Below are positions 47,589 through 56,823 of a DNA stretch of 64,000 bases, in pieces. The notes beneath the pieces were generated by a model. The model ran no database searches. It was not told the origin of the DNA and saw only the letters and a program-made list of their open reading frames with translations. This stretch comes from CBDDBX01 sp965225955 (GTDB lineage: Bacteria > Acidobacteriota > Aminicenantia > UBA2199). The DNA is taken from assembly GCA_965225955.1 (NCBI GenBank), contig CBDDBX010000032.1:146449-210448 (forward strand), given 5' to 3'. Position numbers and translations under genes: made by a program. Position 1 is the first letter of the stretch. Each line of letters opens with the position of its first letter.

Positions 47589-47656
47589 GGGCCTGGCATG
47601 CCACGCCCAATACAATCACTGTATACAGGTAACAGAGGGTCAGGCATGCCTGACCC
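47589..47656. repeat. REP-like pair of GC-rich palindromes
   Basis: Two related dyads 28 bases apart: 47589-47608 centred on TGGCATGCCA with one mismatch in 10 bp, and 47637-47656, a perfect 20-bp palindrome GGGTCAGGCA/TGCCTGACCC. They lie between convergent rarA and efflux genes, the usual site for REP/BIME elements, and could also stop both transcripts. Confidence 0.7.
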
Positions 47657-47677
47657 CTACATTATTCTGATGATATT

Positions 47678-50600
47678 TTAACTGTTTGATACCTGATCTT
47701 TATATAGCTTTCTGAATGCAATCGGCATGAGAAGCAGAGTTGTGAATATTGAGAATACAATCCCCCCAATAACAACTATTACAAGAGGTTTCTGAATTTC
47801 AGAACCTATTCCTGTTGCAAAGAGAAGGGGTATAAGACCTATGATAGTTGTGAACTTTGTCATGAGTACAGGTCTGAGTCTTAATTTGACACACTCTTTT
47901 ATTGCTCCGTCAAAATCAGCTGCTCCAATGGATCTGTTTCTGAAAAATGTAATCAGTATGAGAGTGTTTTCCAGAGCAATTCCGAAAAGTGCAAGAAAGC
48001 CTATTGTCGCAGGAACCGAGAGGTAAGAGTCAGCAAGCCAGAGTGAGATGATACCTCCGCTGAGTGATACTGGCAGTGTAATAAGAATTATTGAGATATC
48101 TTTCCAGGATTTGAGGAAGTCAAACAGAAGGAAGAGTATCAGTAGAAGGGTGATTCCCAACACAAGATAAAGTCTCTTTTCAGCGCTCTGTTTAAGTTCA
48201 AACTGACCACCCCAGTTCATGAAGTAGCCGAAAGGAAGCTTAATTGAAGAGTAGAGTTTCTGTTTTGATTCTTCTACTACTGAACCAATATCCCTGTCTC
48301 TTACATTACACTGAATTGTTATGTAACGTTTGCCGTTTTCCCTGCTAATATTGGAAAGGCCGGTTTCTTCAGAAATTTCTGCTACTGATGAGAGGGGAAT
48401 GAGTTCGCCGGCAGGAGTGTTGAGCTGCATTCTTTCAAGGTCAGCTCTGTTTCTTCTGTACTGTTCATTGTATCTGACAAAAACATTGAATGACATATCA
48501 CCCTGATAAATGGTTCCGGCATTCTTTCCACCCATCTTAATTTCAAGATCTTCCATTACTTCTGTTACAGTAAGTCCATACCTTGCAAGCTTTTCTCTAT
48601 CAAGGTTAACTCTCACTTCGTTCATTCCGGTAACTCTTGAAACCTGAATATCTTCAGCACCTTCAATATTCTGCATTATGGCTTTTGATTCGTTTGCAAG
48701 TTTAAGAAGAGTTGGATAGTCATCACCAAATATCTTAATAGCGAGGTCAGCTCTTACTCCTGTCAGCAAATGGTCAAGATTGTGTTTGATTGGTTGTGAG
48801 AAGTTGAGGAGAATTCCCGGTACAGTGTCAACAACCAGTCTGTTCATCTTTTCAATCAGCTCATTCTGAGTTGCAACTTTCCAGTGTTCTCTTTCTGTAA
48901 GAGTAATGATTATATTGCCCTGATTAACCGGATGAGGATGGGTTCCGCCTTCTCCACGTCCTATTCTGCCATAAGCTTTATCTACTTCAGGCATTGGAGA
49001 TACGATCTTCTGTATTCTGTTGAGTACATCAGTTGTTTCCTGAAGAGATGTATTCTGGGGCATTGTTATTTCCATCTGTATAGTCTGTTCATTAAGTCTT
49101 GGGATGAATTCTGAACCGGAAGTCAGGAAAATAAATACACTGAGAGCGAAAACGGCTATGAAAAGTATAATTGAGAAATTCTGTCTTTTGTAGAAGAAAT
49201 CAAATATTCTCATATAGCTGCTACTGATCTTCTCAAAGAATCTGCTCTCTTTCTTAGTATTGCTTTTTTTAAAGCTTCCCATAAGAACCGGAGCAAAAAG
49301 CAGAGCATAGATAATAGCAGAGGTTATAGCAATAAGTAGAGCAATACCGAAAGGCTTAAACATCTTTCCTTCTACTCCCTGAAGAGTAAGTATGGGAATA
49401 AATGAGAGAAGAATCATAAGCATTGCATAGGTGAGGGGACGAAGTACCTGCTGAATAGAGTCCATAATAAGATCTTTTAGAGGTTTGTCGTCATTTTCAG
49501 CGCGATTACGTGCTATATTTTCCACCACAACAATTGTAGCATCAACCAGAAGTCCGATACCTATGGCAAGTCCTCCAAAAGACATAAGGTCTGCACTCAT
49601 ATCTGTGAAGTACATTACTATGAATGTTGTAAATACAGCAAAAGGAATAGAGAGGGTTGATACTAGAGATGACCCAAGATCATTCAGGAATATAAGCAGA
49701 ATAAGAGCAACAAGTACTATACCAATTATAAGAGCTTCAGCAACAGTATAGAAAGCTGCTTTGATTATGAGCCCCTGATTGTATACAGGAACTATTTTCA
49801 GACCTTTGGGTAATCCTTTATTGATATGTTCTATTCTCTTGTCAATTTTGTCTATGAGATCTGCTGTATTTACTCCTATCAGTTTCATGATGATACCTGA
49901 AACAACAGGCCCCTGTTCGTCCAGGAGAGCTTCGCCTCTTTTGATCTCTGCTCCAATTTCCAGAGTAGCAACATCTTTAAGGTATACAGGAGTTGAACCA
50001 CTGGTTTTGATTGCCACCAGGCTAAGATCCTTCAGGTTTTTAGTTAACCCAAGGCCTCTGATAATATACTCTTCACGATTTCTTATAAGGTAACCTGCAG
50101 TAATATTATTTGAAGATGTTTCAATTTTTTCTATTATCTGGTGAACATCCAGGCCATATTTAACCATTTTTGCAGGATCAAGTTTTACATGAAACTGTTT
50201 GGTATCACCACCATGACTCAGAACTGCTGCAATTCCGGGGGTAGTCTGCATCTGGAATTTAACAACCCAGTCCTGAAGTGTTCTCACTTCCATTGGGTCG
50301 CGCTTACCTTCAAATGCATATATATAAACCATACCAAGACCTGTTGTAATCGGGCCAAGTTCAGGTGGTTCAACAAAATCCGGCAGTTTACTTTTTATAC
50401 CGGGTAGCTGTTGTGAAACAAGCTGCCTTGCAAAATATGTGTCTACAGAGTCGTCAAAATAGACATTAACTGTAGAGAATCCAAATGCAGAGAAAGATGT
50501 GATCTTCTTTACTCCCGGAAGGCCATAAAGTGAAGTTTCAATTGGGTAAGATACAAATTTTTCAACCTCTTCAGGTGCCATTCCATCACCTTCAGTAAGT

Positions 50601-50743
50601 ATTTGAACAAGTACTGGTGAGGGGTCGGGAAATACATCGATTTTAAGTTTTGTGTAGGCCAGAAAGCCACCCAGTGTTAAAGCAACAATAAGTATATATG
50701 CCAGAGCTTTCTTCTCAAGCATTAAAGCTATAAGGTTTTTCAT
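47678..50743 (-). CDS. Heavy-metal RND efflux pump, CusA/CzcA type
   Basis: Inner-membrane proton-driven exporter of 1021 residues. The topology is that of the family: one N-terminal helix (AYILIVALTLGGFLAY), a large periplasmic loop, helices II-VI (ALIIGIVLVALILLIFLNDLGSS start), a second loop, and helices VIII-XII near the C-terminus. The IDVFPDPSPVLVQI strand and GLPGVKKITS loop are HME-RND signatures. The proton-relay region GLAIGIGLLVDATIVVVEN is intact. The metal cannot be fixed from sequence; the His-rich adaptor next door suits Zn/Co/Ni/Cu. Third pump gene of a C-B-A operon, read last. Confidence 0.92.
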   Translation of the reverse strand: MKNLIALMLEKKALAYILIVALTLGGFLAYTKLKIDVFPDPSPVLVQILTEGDGMAPEEVEKFVSYPIETSLYGLPGVKKITSFSAFGFSTVNVYFDDSVDTYFARQLVSQQLPGIKSKLPDFVEPPELGPITTGLGMVYIYAFEGKRDPMEVRTLQDWVVKFQMQTTPGIAAVLSHGGDTKQFHVKLDPAKMVKYGLDVHQIIEKIETSSNNITAGYLIRNREEYIIRGLGLTKNLKDLSLVAIKTSGSTPVYLKDVATLEIGAEIKRGEALLDEQGPVVSGIIMKLIGVNTADLIDKIDKRIEHINKGLPKGLKIVPVYNQGLIIKAAFYTVAEALIIGIVLVALILLIFLNDLGSSLVSTLSIPFAVFTTFIVMYFTDMSADLMSFGGLAIGIGLLVDATIVVVENIARNRAENDDKPLKDLIMDSIQQVLRPLTYAMLMILLSFIPILTLQGVEGKMFKPFGIALLIAITSAIIYALLFAPVLMGSFKKSNTKKESRFFEKISSSYMRIFDFFYKRQNFSIILFIAVFALSVFIFLTSGSEFIPRLNEQTIQMEITMPQNTSLQETTDVLNRIQKIVSPMPEVDKAYGRIGRGEGGTHPHPVNQGNIIITLTEREHWKVATQNELIEKMNRLVVDTVPGILLNFSQPIKHNLDHLLTGVRADLAIKIFGDDYPTLLKLANESKAIMQNIEGAEDIQVSRVTGMNEVRVNLDREKLARYGLTVTEVMEDLEIKMGGKNAGTIYQGDMSFNVFVRYNEQYRRNRADLERMQLNTPAGELIPLSSVAEISEETGLSNISRENGKRYITIQCNVRDRDIGSVVEESKQKLYSSIKLPFGYFMNWGGQFELKQSAEKRLYLVLGITLLLILFLLFDFLKSWKDISIILITLPVSLSGGIISLWLADSYLSVPATIGFLALFGIALENTLILITFFRNRSIGAADFDGAIKECVKLRLRPVLMTKFTTIIGLIPLLFATGIGSEIQKPLVIVVIGGIVFSIFTTLLLMPIAFRKLYKDQVSNS

Positions 50744-50754
50744 GAAAACTCCTG

Positions 50755-52050
50755 TTAGTGATTATGACCTGCATGAGGATCAGTACCCCCAAGCTTCACT
50801 TCAAAATCTGCTTTCAGATAAAAAGCACCTTTGGTAACGACAACATCTTCTTCTTTAAGGGTTGGAATGAATGCAAATCCTGTTGAGTCGTATATAACCT
50901 TTTCGGCTGCTTTGAATTTAAAACCGTCTCCATCCTGTACAAAGATACCGTCAAGGCCGGAAACCTTAACAATAGCTGTTGAAGGAACAGCAAGCTTTTT
51001 CTTTTCGGAAGGAATCTCAAGAACAGCTGTAGCAAACATATTGGGTTTAAGAAGAGCATCTGTATTGTTAATCTCAACTCTTATTTTTAATGTTCTCAGA
51101 GAAGGATCCATTTTCTCCATAAGAGTAGTAACTCTTCCGTTGAAAGTTTTATCTGGATAGATATCAGTTCTGATTTTAAGCTCACGATCTTTATGAAGGA
51201 ATCTTATCTGTTCTCTTGTTGAATCAAAAATTCCCCATAGAACACTTGTATCAGAAACTGTGAAAATTACTCTGGACTTCTCGACCTCTTCTCCGATTCT
51301 GCCGGATCTTGAGATAACGGTACCTTTTGAAGTTGCTCTTACTGTATGAAAAGGTGTCAGAAAAGAAGCAAGCTTTTTATCATCTCCTTTAATAACTGCT
51401 TCTTTAATGCTTTTCAGAGTAGTTATTCCAATACCTCTGGCTCCAAGTTCTCCCTGAAGAGAGAATAGTTCAGCCATTGAAGTTTTATATTCTGTCTCTC
51501 TTCTCTGAAGCTCACTTTTCTCAATTCCTTTTATGTCGCTGAGTTTCACTGCTCTGTTGTAGCTTGATTTATTAAGTCTGTAGTTCTGGAACGCTTTAAC
51601 AAAAGCACTCTTCTTTTCCAGAAGTTCAGGCGAATTAACAGTATACAGAGGAGAGCCTTTTGAAACAGAATCTCCGGTGTTTTTACTGAACTTTTCTATA
51701 ATTCCTTCTGAACGTGTTGTTATGTCCCAGGTGAGATCAATATTATCCTTTACTGTACCTGTTAGATTTATGCCGTTAATAAAATGACGTTCTTCAGGTA
51801 ACATGGTGGTTATGCCATACTCTTTAAGTCTGGATGCGTCAATATGGAGATGATTGTGTGATTCTGCTGCTGCACTGTGGTCGTGATTATGTTCACTCTC
51901 AGCATGATCGTGCCCATCGCATGATGAGTGGTCGTGTCCCTCGTGACTATCAGTTTTTGTAGCCGAAGTTTCAGCTTTATGATTATTTCCACCGCAACCA
52001 GTTAAAATCAGAGAGGTTGCAAAAAGTAGTATCAGAATATATTTTTTCAT
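50755..52050 (-). CDS. RND membrane-fusion lipoprotein with His-rich N-terminus, CusB/CzcB type
   Basis: 431-residue periplasmic adaptor. Lipobox LTGC (Cys19), then a striking His/Asp/Glu-rich segment at about residues 36-72 (HEGHDHSS, HNHDHSAAAESHNHLH) and a second HAGHNH at the very end: probable metal-catching tails. In between are the barrel-sandwich (lipoyl-like) halves around a helical hairpin and a beta-barrel domain (RSGRIGEEVEKSRVIFTVSD). It overlaps the upstream TolC-type gene by 4 bases and ends 11 bases before the pump gene. Confidence 0.92.
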   Translation of the reverse strand: MKKYILILLFATSLILTGCGGNNHKAETSATKTDSHEGHDHSSCDGHDHAESEHNHDHSAAAESHNHLHIDASRLKEYGITTMLPEERHFINGINLTGTVKDNIDLTWDITTRSEGIIEKFSKNTGDSVSKGSPLYTVNSPELLEKKSAFVKAFQNYRLNKSSYNRAVKLSDIKGIEKSELQRRETEYKTSMAELFSLQGELGARGIGITTLKSIKEAVIKGDDKKLASFLTPFHTVRATSKGTVISRSGRIGEEVEKSRVIFTVSDTSVLWGIFDSTREQIRFLHKDRELKIRTDIYPDKTFNGRVTTLMEKMDPSLRTLKIRVEINNTDALLKPNMFATAVLEIPSEKKKLAVPSTAIVKVSGLDGIFVQDGDGFKFKAAEKVIYDSTGFAFIPTLKEEDVVVTKGAFYLKADFEVKLGGTDPHAGHNH

Positions 52051-53267
52051 AGTTCTGCTCCTGTAATTTCTTCAATTTCTGTTTTAATTAATTTCCATTC
52101 TGTAATTGAGTTGTAGTAACTCTCTTCAAGCTCTATCCAGCTATTTTGAGCATCCAGATATACAATCAGGGGAATTTCACCTGCCTTATAGAGAGCTGCT
52201 GAAATTCTGAGATTTTCACGTCCCTCTTTCAGAATAGAAGCTGAGTATGTGCGTATCTCTTTTTCAGCAGATTTTAATCTGAAAACAAGACCTTCCAGTT
52301 CTGCCTTTACATCCCTGAGTGCATGAAGCTTTTCTGTTTCAGCTCTCTCTTTTTTCAGAGCAGCTTTTTTAACTCCCAGTAAACCGGAATTGAAAAGTGG
52401 GATTTTGATTCCGGCACTTACCTTCCATATTTTTGCATCAGGCTCCCTTCCTCTTACACCGGTTAATTCAATCCCCGGAATAAGGCCGGCAGTTTTTGCT
52501 TTTTTATCATTGGATGCTTCTTTGATTTCAAGACTCTTTTCCCTTATTTCAGGAACAGTGTCAAGAAGCGACATGATTCTTTTCTGAGCATTATCTACCG
52601 GAACAAATGTGAAGTCTTTCTTAATTAAGAAGATTTCCGGTATTGATCCATTAAGAAAAGCACTGATCTTAAACATGGTGTATCTTCTCTGCTTCTCAAT
52701 GGTAAAAACAGCAGTTCTCAGTTTCTGAATCTCTACAGAGGCTCTGAGAGCATCAATCTCTTTGGTTTCCCCCAGATCTGCTTTCAGGCGGGCAATTTTA
52801 GCTATCTCTTCAAGAGATTTGAGACGACTTTTGTGAAGCTCTTCTCTTATCATAAGAAGCTGTAGATTGTAGTAGAGAGTACGAAGCCTGCTTTTTATGC
52901 CGGCTCTCTTCATAAGATTACGATTGCCGGCAATAAGAAGGCCCATTTTCTCCGATTTCCTCTTATATATCCAGGCAACAGGATTGGGTAGTTCGAAGCC
53001 AAGAGAGTATCCCCAGATATTGATCTTCTCACCACCCTCAACAGGAGTTGCTTTACCCCGTTCGTACTCAAAAGAAGGGTTTTCCAGCCTTCCTGCCTCT
53101 TTGTACTCCAGTCGTGCTATTTTGAGATCCAGTTCTGAAACTTTTATGGCAAGATTTTTCCCGGCCATTATTTTTTCCAGATCTTTTAATGTGTAGCTTT
53201 TCGTTTCTGCTATGGTTGTCAGGGTGGATACTGACATAAGCAGAAGTATTATAAGAAACTGTTTCAT
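52047..53267 (-). CDS. TolC-family outer-membrane efflux protein, CusC/CzcC type
   Basis: 406 residues with a signal peptide (to about 20) and two outer-membrane-efflux-protein repeats, each starting with long amphipathic helices (LEKIMAGKNLAIKVSELDLKIARLEYKEAGRLENPSFEYE and a second half from about 235). This matches trimeric channel tunnels of RND systems. It is the first pump gene of the operon: 1 base after the YHS-TPR gene and overlapping the adaptor gene by 4 bases, so expression is coupled. Confidence 0.9.
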   Translation of the reverse strand: MKQFLIILLLMSVSTLTTIAETKSYTLKDLEKIMAGKNLAIKVSELDLKIARLEYKEAGRLENPSFEYERGKATPVEGGEKINIWGYSLGFELPNPVAWIYKRKSEKMGLLIAGNRNLMKRAGIKSRLRTLYYNLQLLMIREELHKSRLKSLEEIAKIARLKADLGETKEIDALRASVEIQKLRTAVFTIEKQRRYTMFKISAFLNGSIPEIFLIKKDFTFVPVDNAQKRIMSLLDTVPEIREKSLEIKEASNDKKAKTAGLIPGIELTGVRGREPDAKIWKVSAGIKIPLFNSGLLGVKKAALKKERAETEKLHALRDVKAELEGLVFRLKSAEKEIRTYSASILKEGRENLRISAALYKAGEIPLIVYLDAQNSWIELEESYYNSITEWKLIKTEIEEITGAEL

Positions 53268-53268
53268 A

Positions 53269-53922
53269 CTATTTAACCTTTTTCAGTTTTGCTTCTACAG
53301 ATGCTGCTTTACTTTTGTTTCCCATTTTTTCGTAAGATGCCTTCAGTATCATAAGTGCAGCTTTAATATGGGAATCTGAATTGATGATCTTCTTATCAAG
53401 ACCCTGTTCAAGCATTGCTGCGGCTTTTGCCGGATTGTTGAGGTATTTCAGATATATTGTGGCGCAATTGATTGTAATGTAAGAGTTTTTGGTCTTAACG
53501 GGGAACTCTTTCAGAACTTTTTCCCAGTGTTTAACTGTTTCTTCAGCTTTTCCGGTTCTTGATTTAAGATAACCCAGCATAAAGTGGTATTCACCTGATG
53601 CAACTGAATCGCTACCTACACTCTCCAAAGCTTTAGTTATAAGCTCTACAGCTTCGCTGTTCTTACCAGCTTTTGAGAGAGCTTCTGCTTTTGCTATATT
53701 TGCATAAACAGCAGGTTTTTTCATGAAACTTCTGAAACACTCTTTTGAGCAGAACCAGTACTGATCGCCTTCATGAAAGGTCTTGTATTTAGTGTGTGCA
53801 GATTCGATAACCCTTTTGCATACAGGATCTGTTACCTTTAAATGTTTGTGGTTATGCTGCTCACTGAATGTATAAGATGTCAGAATAATAATTGCAAAAA
53901 TTGTTAAAATAGATTTCTTCAT
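53269..53922 (-). CDS. Exported YHS-domain and TPR protein of the metal-efflux operon
   Basis: 217 residues. Signal peptide 1-20, a HNHKH cluster, then a YHS domain (about 29-73): TDPVCKRVIES, Tyr-rich core, YWFCSKECFRSFMKKP. The Cys of DPVCK and the WFCSxEC pair are typical metal-binding residues of this fold. Residues 78-217 are TPR helices (AKAEALSKAGKNSEAVELITKAL). It sits 1 base before the TolC-type gene and after AAAGGAGGAAG. Likely a periplasmic metal sensor or chaperone for the pump; the YHS-TPR joining is unusual to me. Confidence 0.82.
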   Translation of the reverse strand: MKKSILTIFAIIILTSYTFSEQHNHKHLKVTDPVCKRVIESAHTKYKTFHEGDQYWFCSKECFRSFMKKPAVYANIAKAEALSKAGKNSEAVELITKALESVGSDSVASGEYHFMLGYLKSRTGKAEETVKHWEKVLKEFPVKTKNSYITINCATIYLKYLNNPAKAAAMLEQGLDKKIINSDSHIKAALMILKASYEKMGNKSKAASVEAKLKKVK

Positions 53923-53966
53923 TTCTTCCTCCTTTGTTTTTTTGCAGATTGGTTAAGGAAGAAGTA

Positions 53967-54401
53967 TCAGCAGATAATTATTGTAGTTGAGATTTGTGAA
54001 AAAAGCGGGTCAGGAAAATCAAATTCATTGAGAATTTTCCTGAAACTGTATTTGAAAAATATCAGCTGGACAGAATTGAGATGTTCTGTTAATGGTGTTG
54101 TATTATCAGCAATATTCAGAACATCCTGTGACATGTTTCCACTATTGGATGCTTTAAGGAATGATGATACTGGTATGTGATCTCCACAGCAGTCGTGAGA
54201 CGGATTTGTACAAACAGTTTTCTTTAAAGGAGCTTCACATTTGTGAGTAACAGAAGTAATATCTGTTTCCAGGTGGTCTGAAGCGACAATCTGATTGGAA
54301 ACTGTGCAGAAACTCTGGGTTATGGCAAAATACTGAACTACTACAAAGAGTATAATAAGAAAAGTAGTAAAGTATCTGCGGCTCATAGTTTCAACCATCA
54401 T
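53967..54401 (-). CDS. Small Cys/His-rich membrane-anchored protein, unknown
   Basis: 144 residues. One N-terminal helix (TTFLIILFVVVQYFAI) anchors an exported part with Cys and His grouped at about residues 30-80: SFCTVS, THKCEA, TVCTNPSHDCCGDH. The rest (FFKYSFRKILNEFDFPDP) is featureless. I do not recognise a family. It is the first gene upstream of the YHS-TPR gene in the metal-efflux operon, 44 bases away, so a periplasmic metal-binding or sensing role is plausible. The start could be any of three Met codons (residues 1, 2 or 6); none has a clear ribosome site. Confidence 0.6.
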   Translation of the reverse strand: MMVETMSRRYFTTFLIILFVVVQYFAITQSFCTVSNQIVASDHLETDITSVTHKCEAPLKKTVCTNPSHDCCGDHIPVSSFLKASNSGNMSQDVLNIADNTTPLTEHLNSVQLIFFKYSFRKILNEFDFPDPLFSQISTTIIIC

Positions 54402-54491
54402 AGTTATACGATACTGACATAGTAGATGGTTTTAGTCAAGATTTTTAATTTTCTTCGTAAACTTTTTTTTTTATTCACAGTTATATAAAAT

Positions 54492-54515
54492 GGAACCTTG
54501 TGAAACAGGTTCTGA
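54492..54515. promoter_or_regulatory. Possible operator or ECF promoter before the sigma-factor gene
   Basis: GAACCT and AGGTTC form an 8-base-spaced inverted repeat. GGAACC followed by TCTGA also recalls ECF -35/-10 elements, but the spacing is shorter than usual. 60-85 bases before the sigma gene, so autoregulation is possible. Confidence 0.35.
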
Positions 54516-54576
54516 TGGTTGTTATTCAGATATTTAATGAAAAAAGAGAGGAATCTGGTTTTACAGAAAATTTAAA

Positions 54577-55203
54577 GTGCTGAATGCTGAAGTGATGTTG
54601 GAAACAGAAAATACTGAGCTTTTACAGAGCGGTTGTGTGAACAAGCCGGAAGATGAGTTGGTGAAAAGAGCTGTGGCGGGTGATGCTGCTGCTTTCGGTA
54701 AACTTGCACAGCTTTATGGCAAGCCCCTTTTTAAACTTGCATACGGGTTCTTCTACAACAGGGAGGATGCTATGGATGTTGTGCAGGAAACCTCATTGCG
54801 AATGTACCGGTTTATAGGTAGTTACAGATCAGGAACCAGCTTTCGCAACTGGGTATTCAGAATAGCAACCAATCTCTGTATAGATATGTACAGGAAGAAT
54901 AAAAGAGGCAAAGTATTTGAAGATTCAATTGACGATGTGTTAACTGATATAGAAGATACGCAGGGACAGGGACCTGAAGCTGTTCTGGAAGCAACGGGAA
55001 ACAGTCTTCTTATTAAAGAGGGACTGGCGGGTTTATCAAAGAAGCAGAGAACAGTTTTTATACTTAAGCATAGCTCAGGTCTTAAGTTCCGGGAAATTGC
55101 AGAAGTTCTCAGGATTTCAGAGGGAACTGTAAAATCTCTGCATCACAGGGCTATTCAGGGTTTAAGGAAGCATGTGGGCAGAATGGAGGGTAGTAATGGT
55201 TAA
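54577..55203 (+). CDS. ECF-subfamily RNA polymerase sigma factor
   Basis: Sigma-70 family, ECF type: 208 residues from GTG 54577, or 202 from ATG 54595 (neither has a strong ribosome site). Region 2 lies at about 45-115 (LYGKPLFKLAYGFFYNREDAMDVVQET, then SFRNWVFRIATNLCIDMYRK) and region 4 at about 145-200 (LAGLSKKQRTVFILKHSSGL, then FREIAEVLRISEGTVKSLHHRAI). There is no region 1 or 3. The end overlaps the anti-sigma gene by 8 bases, the classic coupled pair. Divergent from the metal-efflux operon. Confidence 0.93.
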   Translation: MLNAEVMLETENTELLQSGCVNKPEDELVKRAVAGDAAAFGKLAQLYGKPLFKLAYGFFYNREDAMDVVQETSLRMYRFIGSYRSGTSFRNWVFRIATNLCIDMYRKNKRGKVFEDSIDDVLTDIEDTQGQGPEAVLEATGNSLLIKEGLAGLSKKQRTVFILKHSSGLKFREIAEVLRISEGTVKSLHHRAIQGLRKHVGRMEGSNG

Positions 55204-55981
55204 TTGTAAAGATATAAGAGAAATTATCAGTACTGCTGCTGCAGGTGAAGCATCTGCAGAGGAGGAGGCAACTCTTAAGAGACATATTGAGGTCTGTGAC
55301 AACTGCAGGAAAGAGTATAGTATAGCTGCTGACCTCTGCTCTATGACAGCAATCTCTGTGAGTGAAGCCGATGTTATTGCTGAAAATATAGATTTTGCCG
55401 ATGTAATGAGACAGGAGATAAGGAAAAGCAGGTTTTCAGAATCCCGGAGAAGTTTCTTCAAAAACCTGTTTGCCATGAATCTTAAACCTGTTCCTGGTTT
55501 TGCAATGGTTTTCGCTGTAGGAATATTAACTGGCTACATACTCTTCACCGGATCTACAGGTATAACTCCTGTATCAGGTGTTGAACCCCGGGCTCTTCCT
55601 GTAGCTAAAGTGGAAGCTCTTCATGCAAGGCAACAGGTGGTGAGTTTTCTTAAAGAGAGTCAGATGATTCTGACAGATATGATGAGAGATGGGGAGTATA
55701 GTGATGCGGGAGTAAAAAAGGCAGGTTATCTTCTGAGAAAAAGCCGGTATTTTAAAGGAAGTCTTAATAGTGTTGAGCTTATGAGTTCCAGGAAATTACT
55801 GGAAAAAATCTCCTGGTTTCTTTATGAGATTTCAGCTATGGAGAGAGATAACTATATTAAGGAAATGAACCGGCTCCAGTTGCTACTGGAGAAAGAGAGG
55901 CTGCTTATGAAGATAAGACTTGTGGAAAAAGAGCTGGATGCTGAAGCTGGCAAAAGTAAAGTAAAGGAGCTTAGTTTATGA
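55196..55981 (+). CDS. Zinc-binding anti-sigma factor with one membrane helix
   Basis: 261 residues from ATG 55196, chosen because GGAGGG lies just ahead and MVNCKDIR aligns with other anti-sigmas; the frame itself opens earlier. N-terminal zf-HC2/ZAS motif: Cys4, then His30-x3-Cys34-x2-Cys37 (RHIEVCDNC). One transmembrane helix at about 100-118 (GFAMVFAVGILTGYILFTG). The outer part (about 150-261) is helical and Glu/Arg-rich, ending in a coiled-coil-like LQLLLEKERLLMKIRLVEKELD stretch. It probably holds the ECF sigma factor at the membrane until a periplasmic signal arrives. Confidence 0.9.
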   Translation: MVNCKDIREIISTAAAGEASAEEEATLKRHIEVCDNCRKEYSIAADLCSMTAISVSEADVIAENIDFADVMRQEIRKSRFSESRRSFFKNLFAMNLKPVPGFAMVFAVGILTGYILFTGSTGITPVSGVEPRALPVAKVEALHARQQVVSFLKESQMILTDMMRDGEYSDAGVKKAGYLLRKSRYFKGSLNSVELMSSRKLLEKISWFLYEISAMERDNYIKEMNRLQLLLEKERLLMKIRLVEKELDAEAGKSKVKELSL

Positions 55982-56802
55982 TAAATAAGATACTTGTTTT
56001 TCTGCTTTTAATATCTATTACTGCAGGAGCAGGGTTTGCTGCAGGAGATGAGGTAAAGGATTTTGAAAAAGCAAAGATCCTGCTTTTTGACAAAAAGTGG
56101 GAACAGGCAGAGAAATCTCTTAAACTATTCCGGCGCAACTATCCTGAAAGTAAGAAATCTGCAATGGCTCTCTTCTATATTGCAAGATGTAACGAAGAGA
56201 CAGGGAATTCATTGAAAGCCTTCAACTATTATCGCAGATATCTGGATTCAGATAATGCAAAGAGCTCCATAATGTCTGATGCCAGAATCGGAATCATAGA
56301 TGCTGCTTTTGAAATAAGCAGAAGAGACAGCAGCTATCTTAAGTATATACGGAAGTATCTGAAGGGATCATGGATTCAGGCCAGATATTATGCTGCTTTT
56401 AAGCTCAGTTATTCAAAAGATAAGAGAGTTGCTGTTCTTGGTGTACCTGTTCTTAAACAGATAGTTACAGATAATGATGATGAAGACCTGGTTGAAAGAG
56501 CGCGTATTGCTCTTATGAGAATCAACCCTTCATATCTGAAAGACAGGGAGTTGATGAAGACTGATTCAAGATATTCCATTATAAAAATAGATATTTACGA
56601 TAAAGTTGAAAAGAAGAGTAAGGTTTCACTTAGTTTTCCTCTTGCTCTGGGGAAGTTGATGCTTGGTGCTCTGGATGAGGCGGATCAGAATAAAATTTTT
56701 AATGGAGAGAGTATAAACAGTTTCCTTGAGAAGATGATGAAGAGCGGTGAAATGCTCAAAGTAGATAGTGACACAGAACTTATAAGAGTATGGCTTGAAT
56801 AG
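55978..56802 (+). CDS. Exported TPR protein with C-terminal domain shared with the next gene
   Basis: 274 residues; overlaps the anti-sigma gene by 4 bases (ATGA). Signal peptide to about 22 (AGAGFAAG), then TPR-like helices (KILLFDKKWEQAEKSLKLFRRNYPES; LFYIARCNEETGNSLKAFNYYRRYL) and a HEAT-like stretch. The last ~75 residues repeat the layout of the next gene's product: YDKVEKKSKVSLSFPLALGKLM against VQDLKDKSSKFSLTLPLSIIEM, then NSFLEKMMKSGEML against DLKKVLKMLKNNGK, and a final IRVWLE against IKIWVE. It is probably the sensor or effector branch of the sigma/anti-sigma system. Confidence 0.75.
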   Translation: MINKILVFLLLISITAGAGFAAGDEVKDFEKAKILLFDKKWEQAEKSLKLFRRNYPESKKSAMALFYIARCNEETGNSLKAFNYYRRYLDSDNAKSSIMSDARIGIIDAAFEISRRDSSYLKYIRKYLKGSWIQARYYAAFKLSYSKDKRVAVLGVPVLKQIVTDNDDEDLVERARIALMRINPSYLKDRELMKTDSRYSIIKIDIYDKVEKKSKVSLSFPLALGKLMLGALDEADQNKIFNGESINSFLEKMMKSGEMLKVDSDTELIRVWLE

Positions 56803-56823
56803 TTATTGATGGAGGTTAATTTA

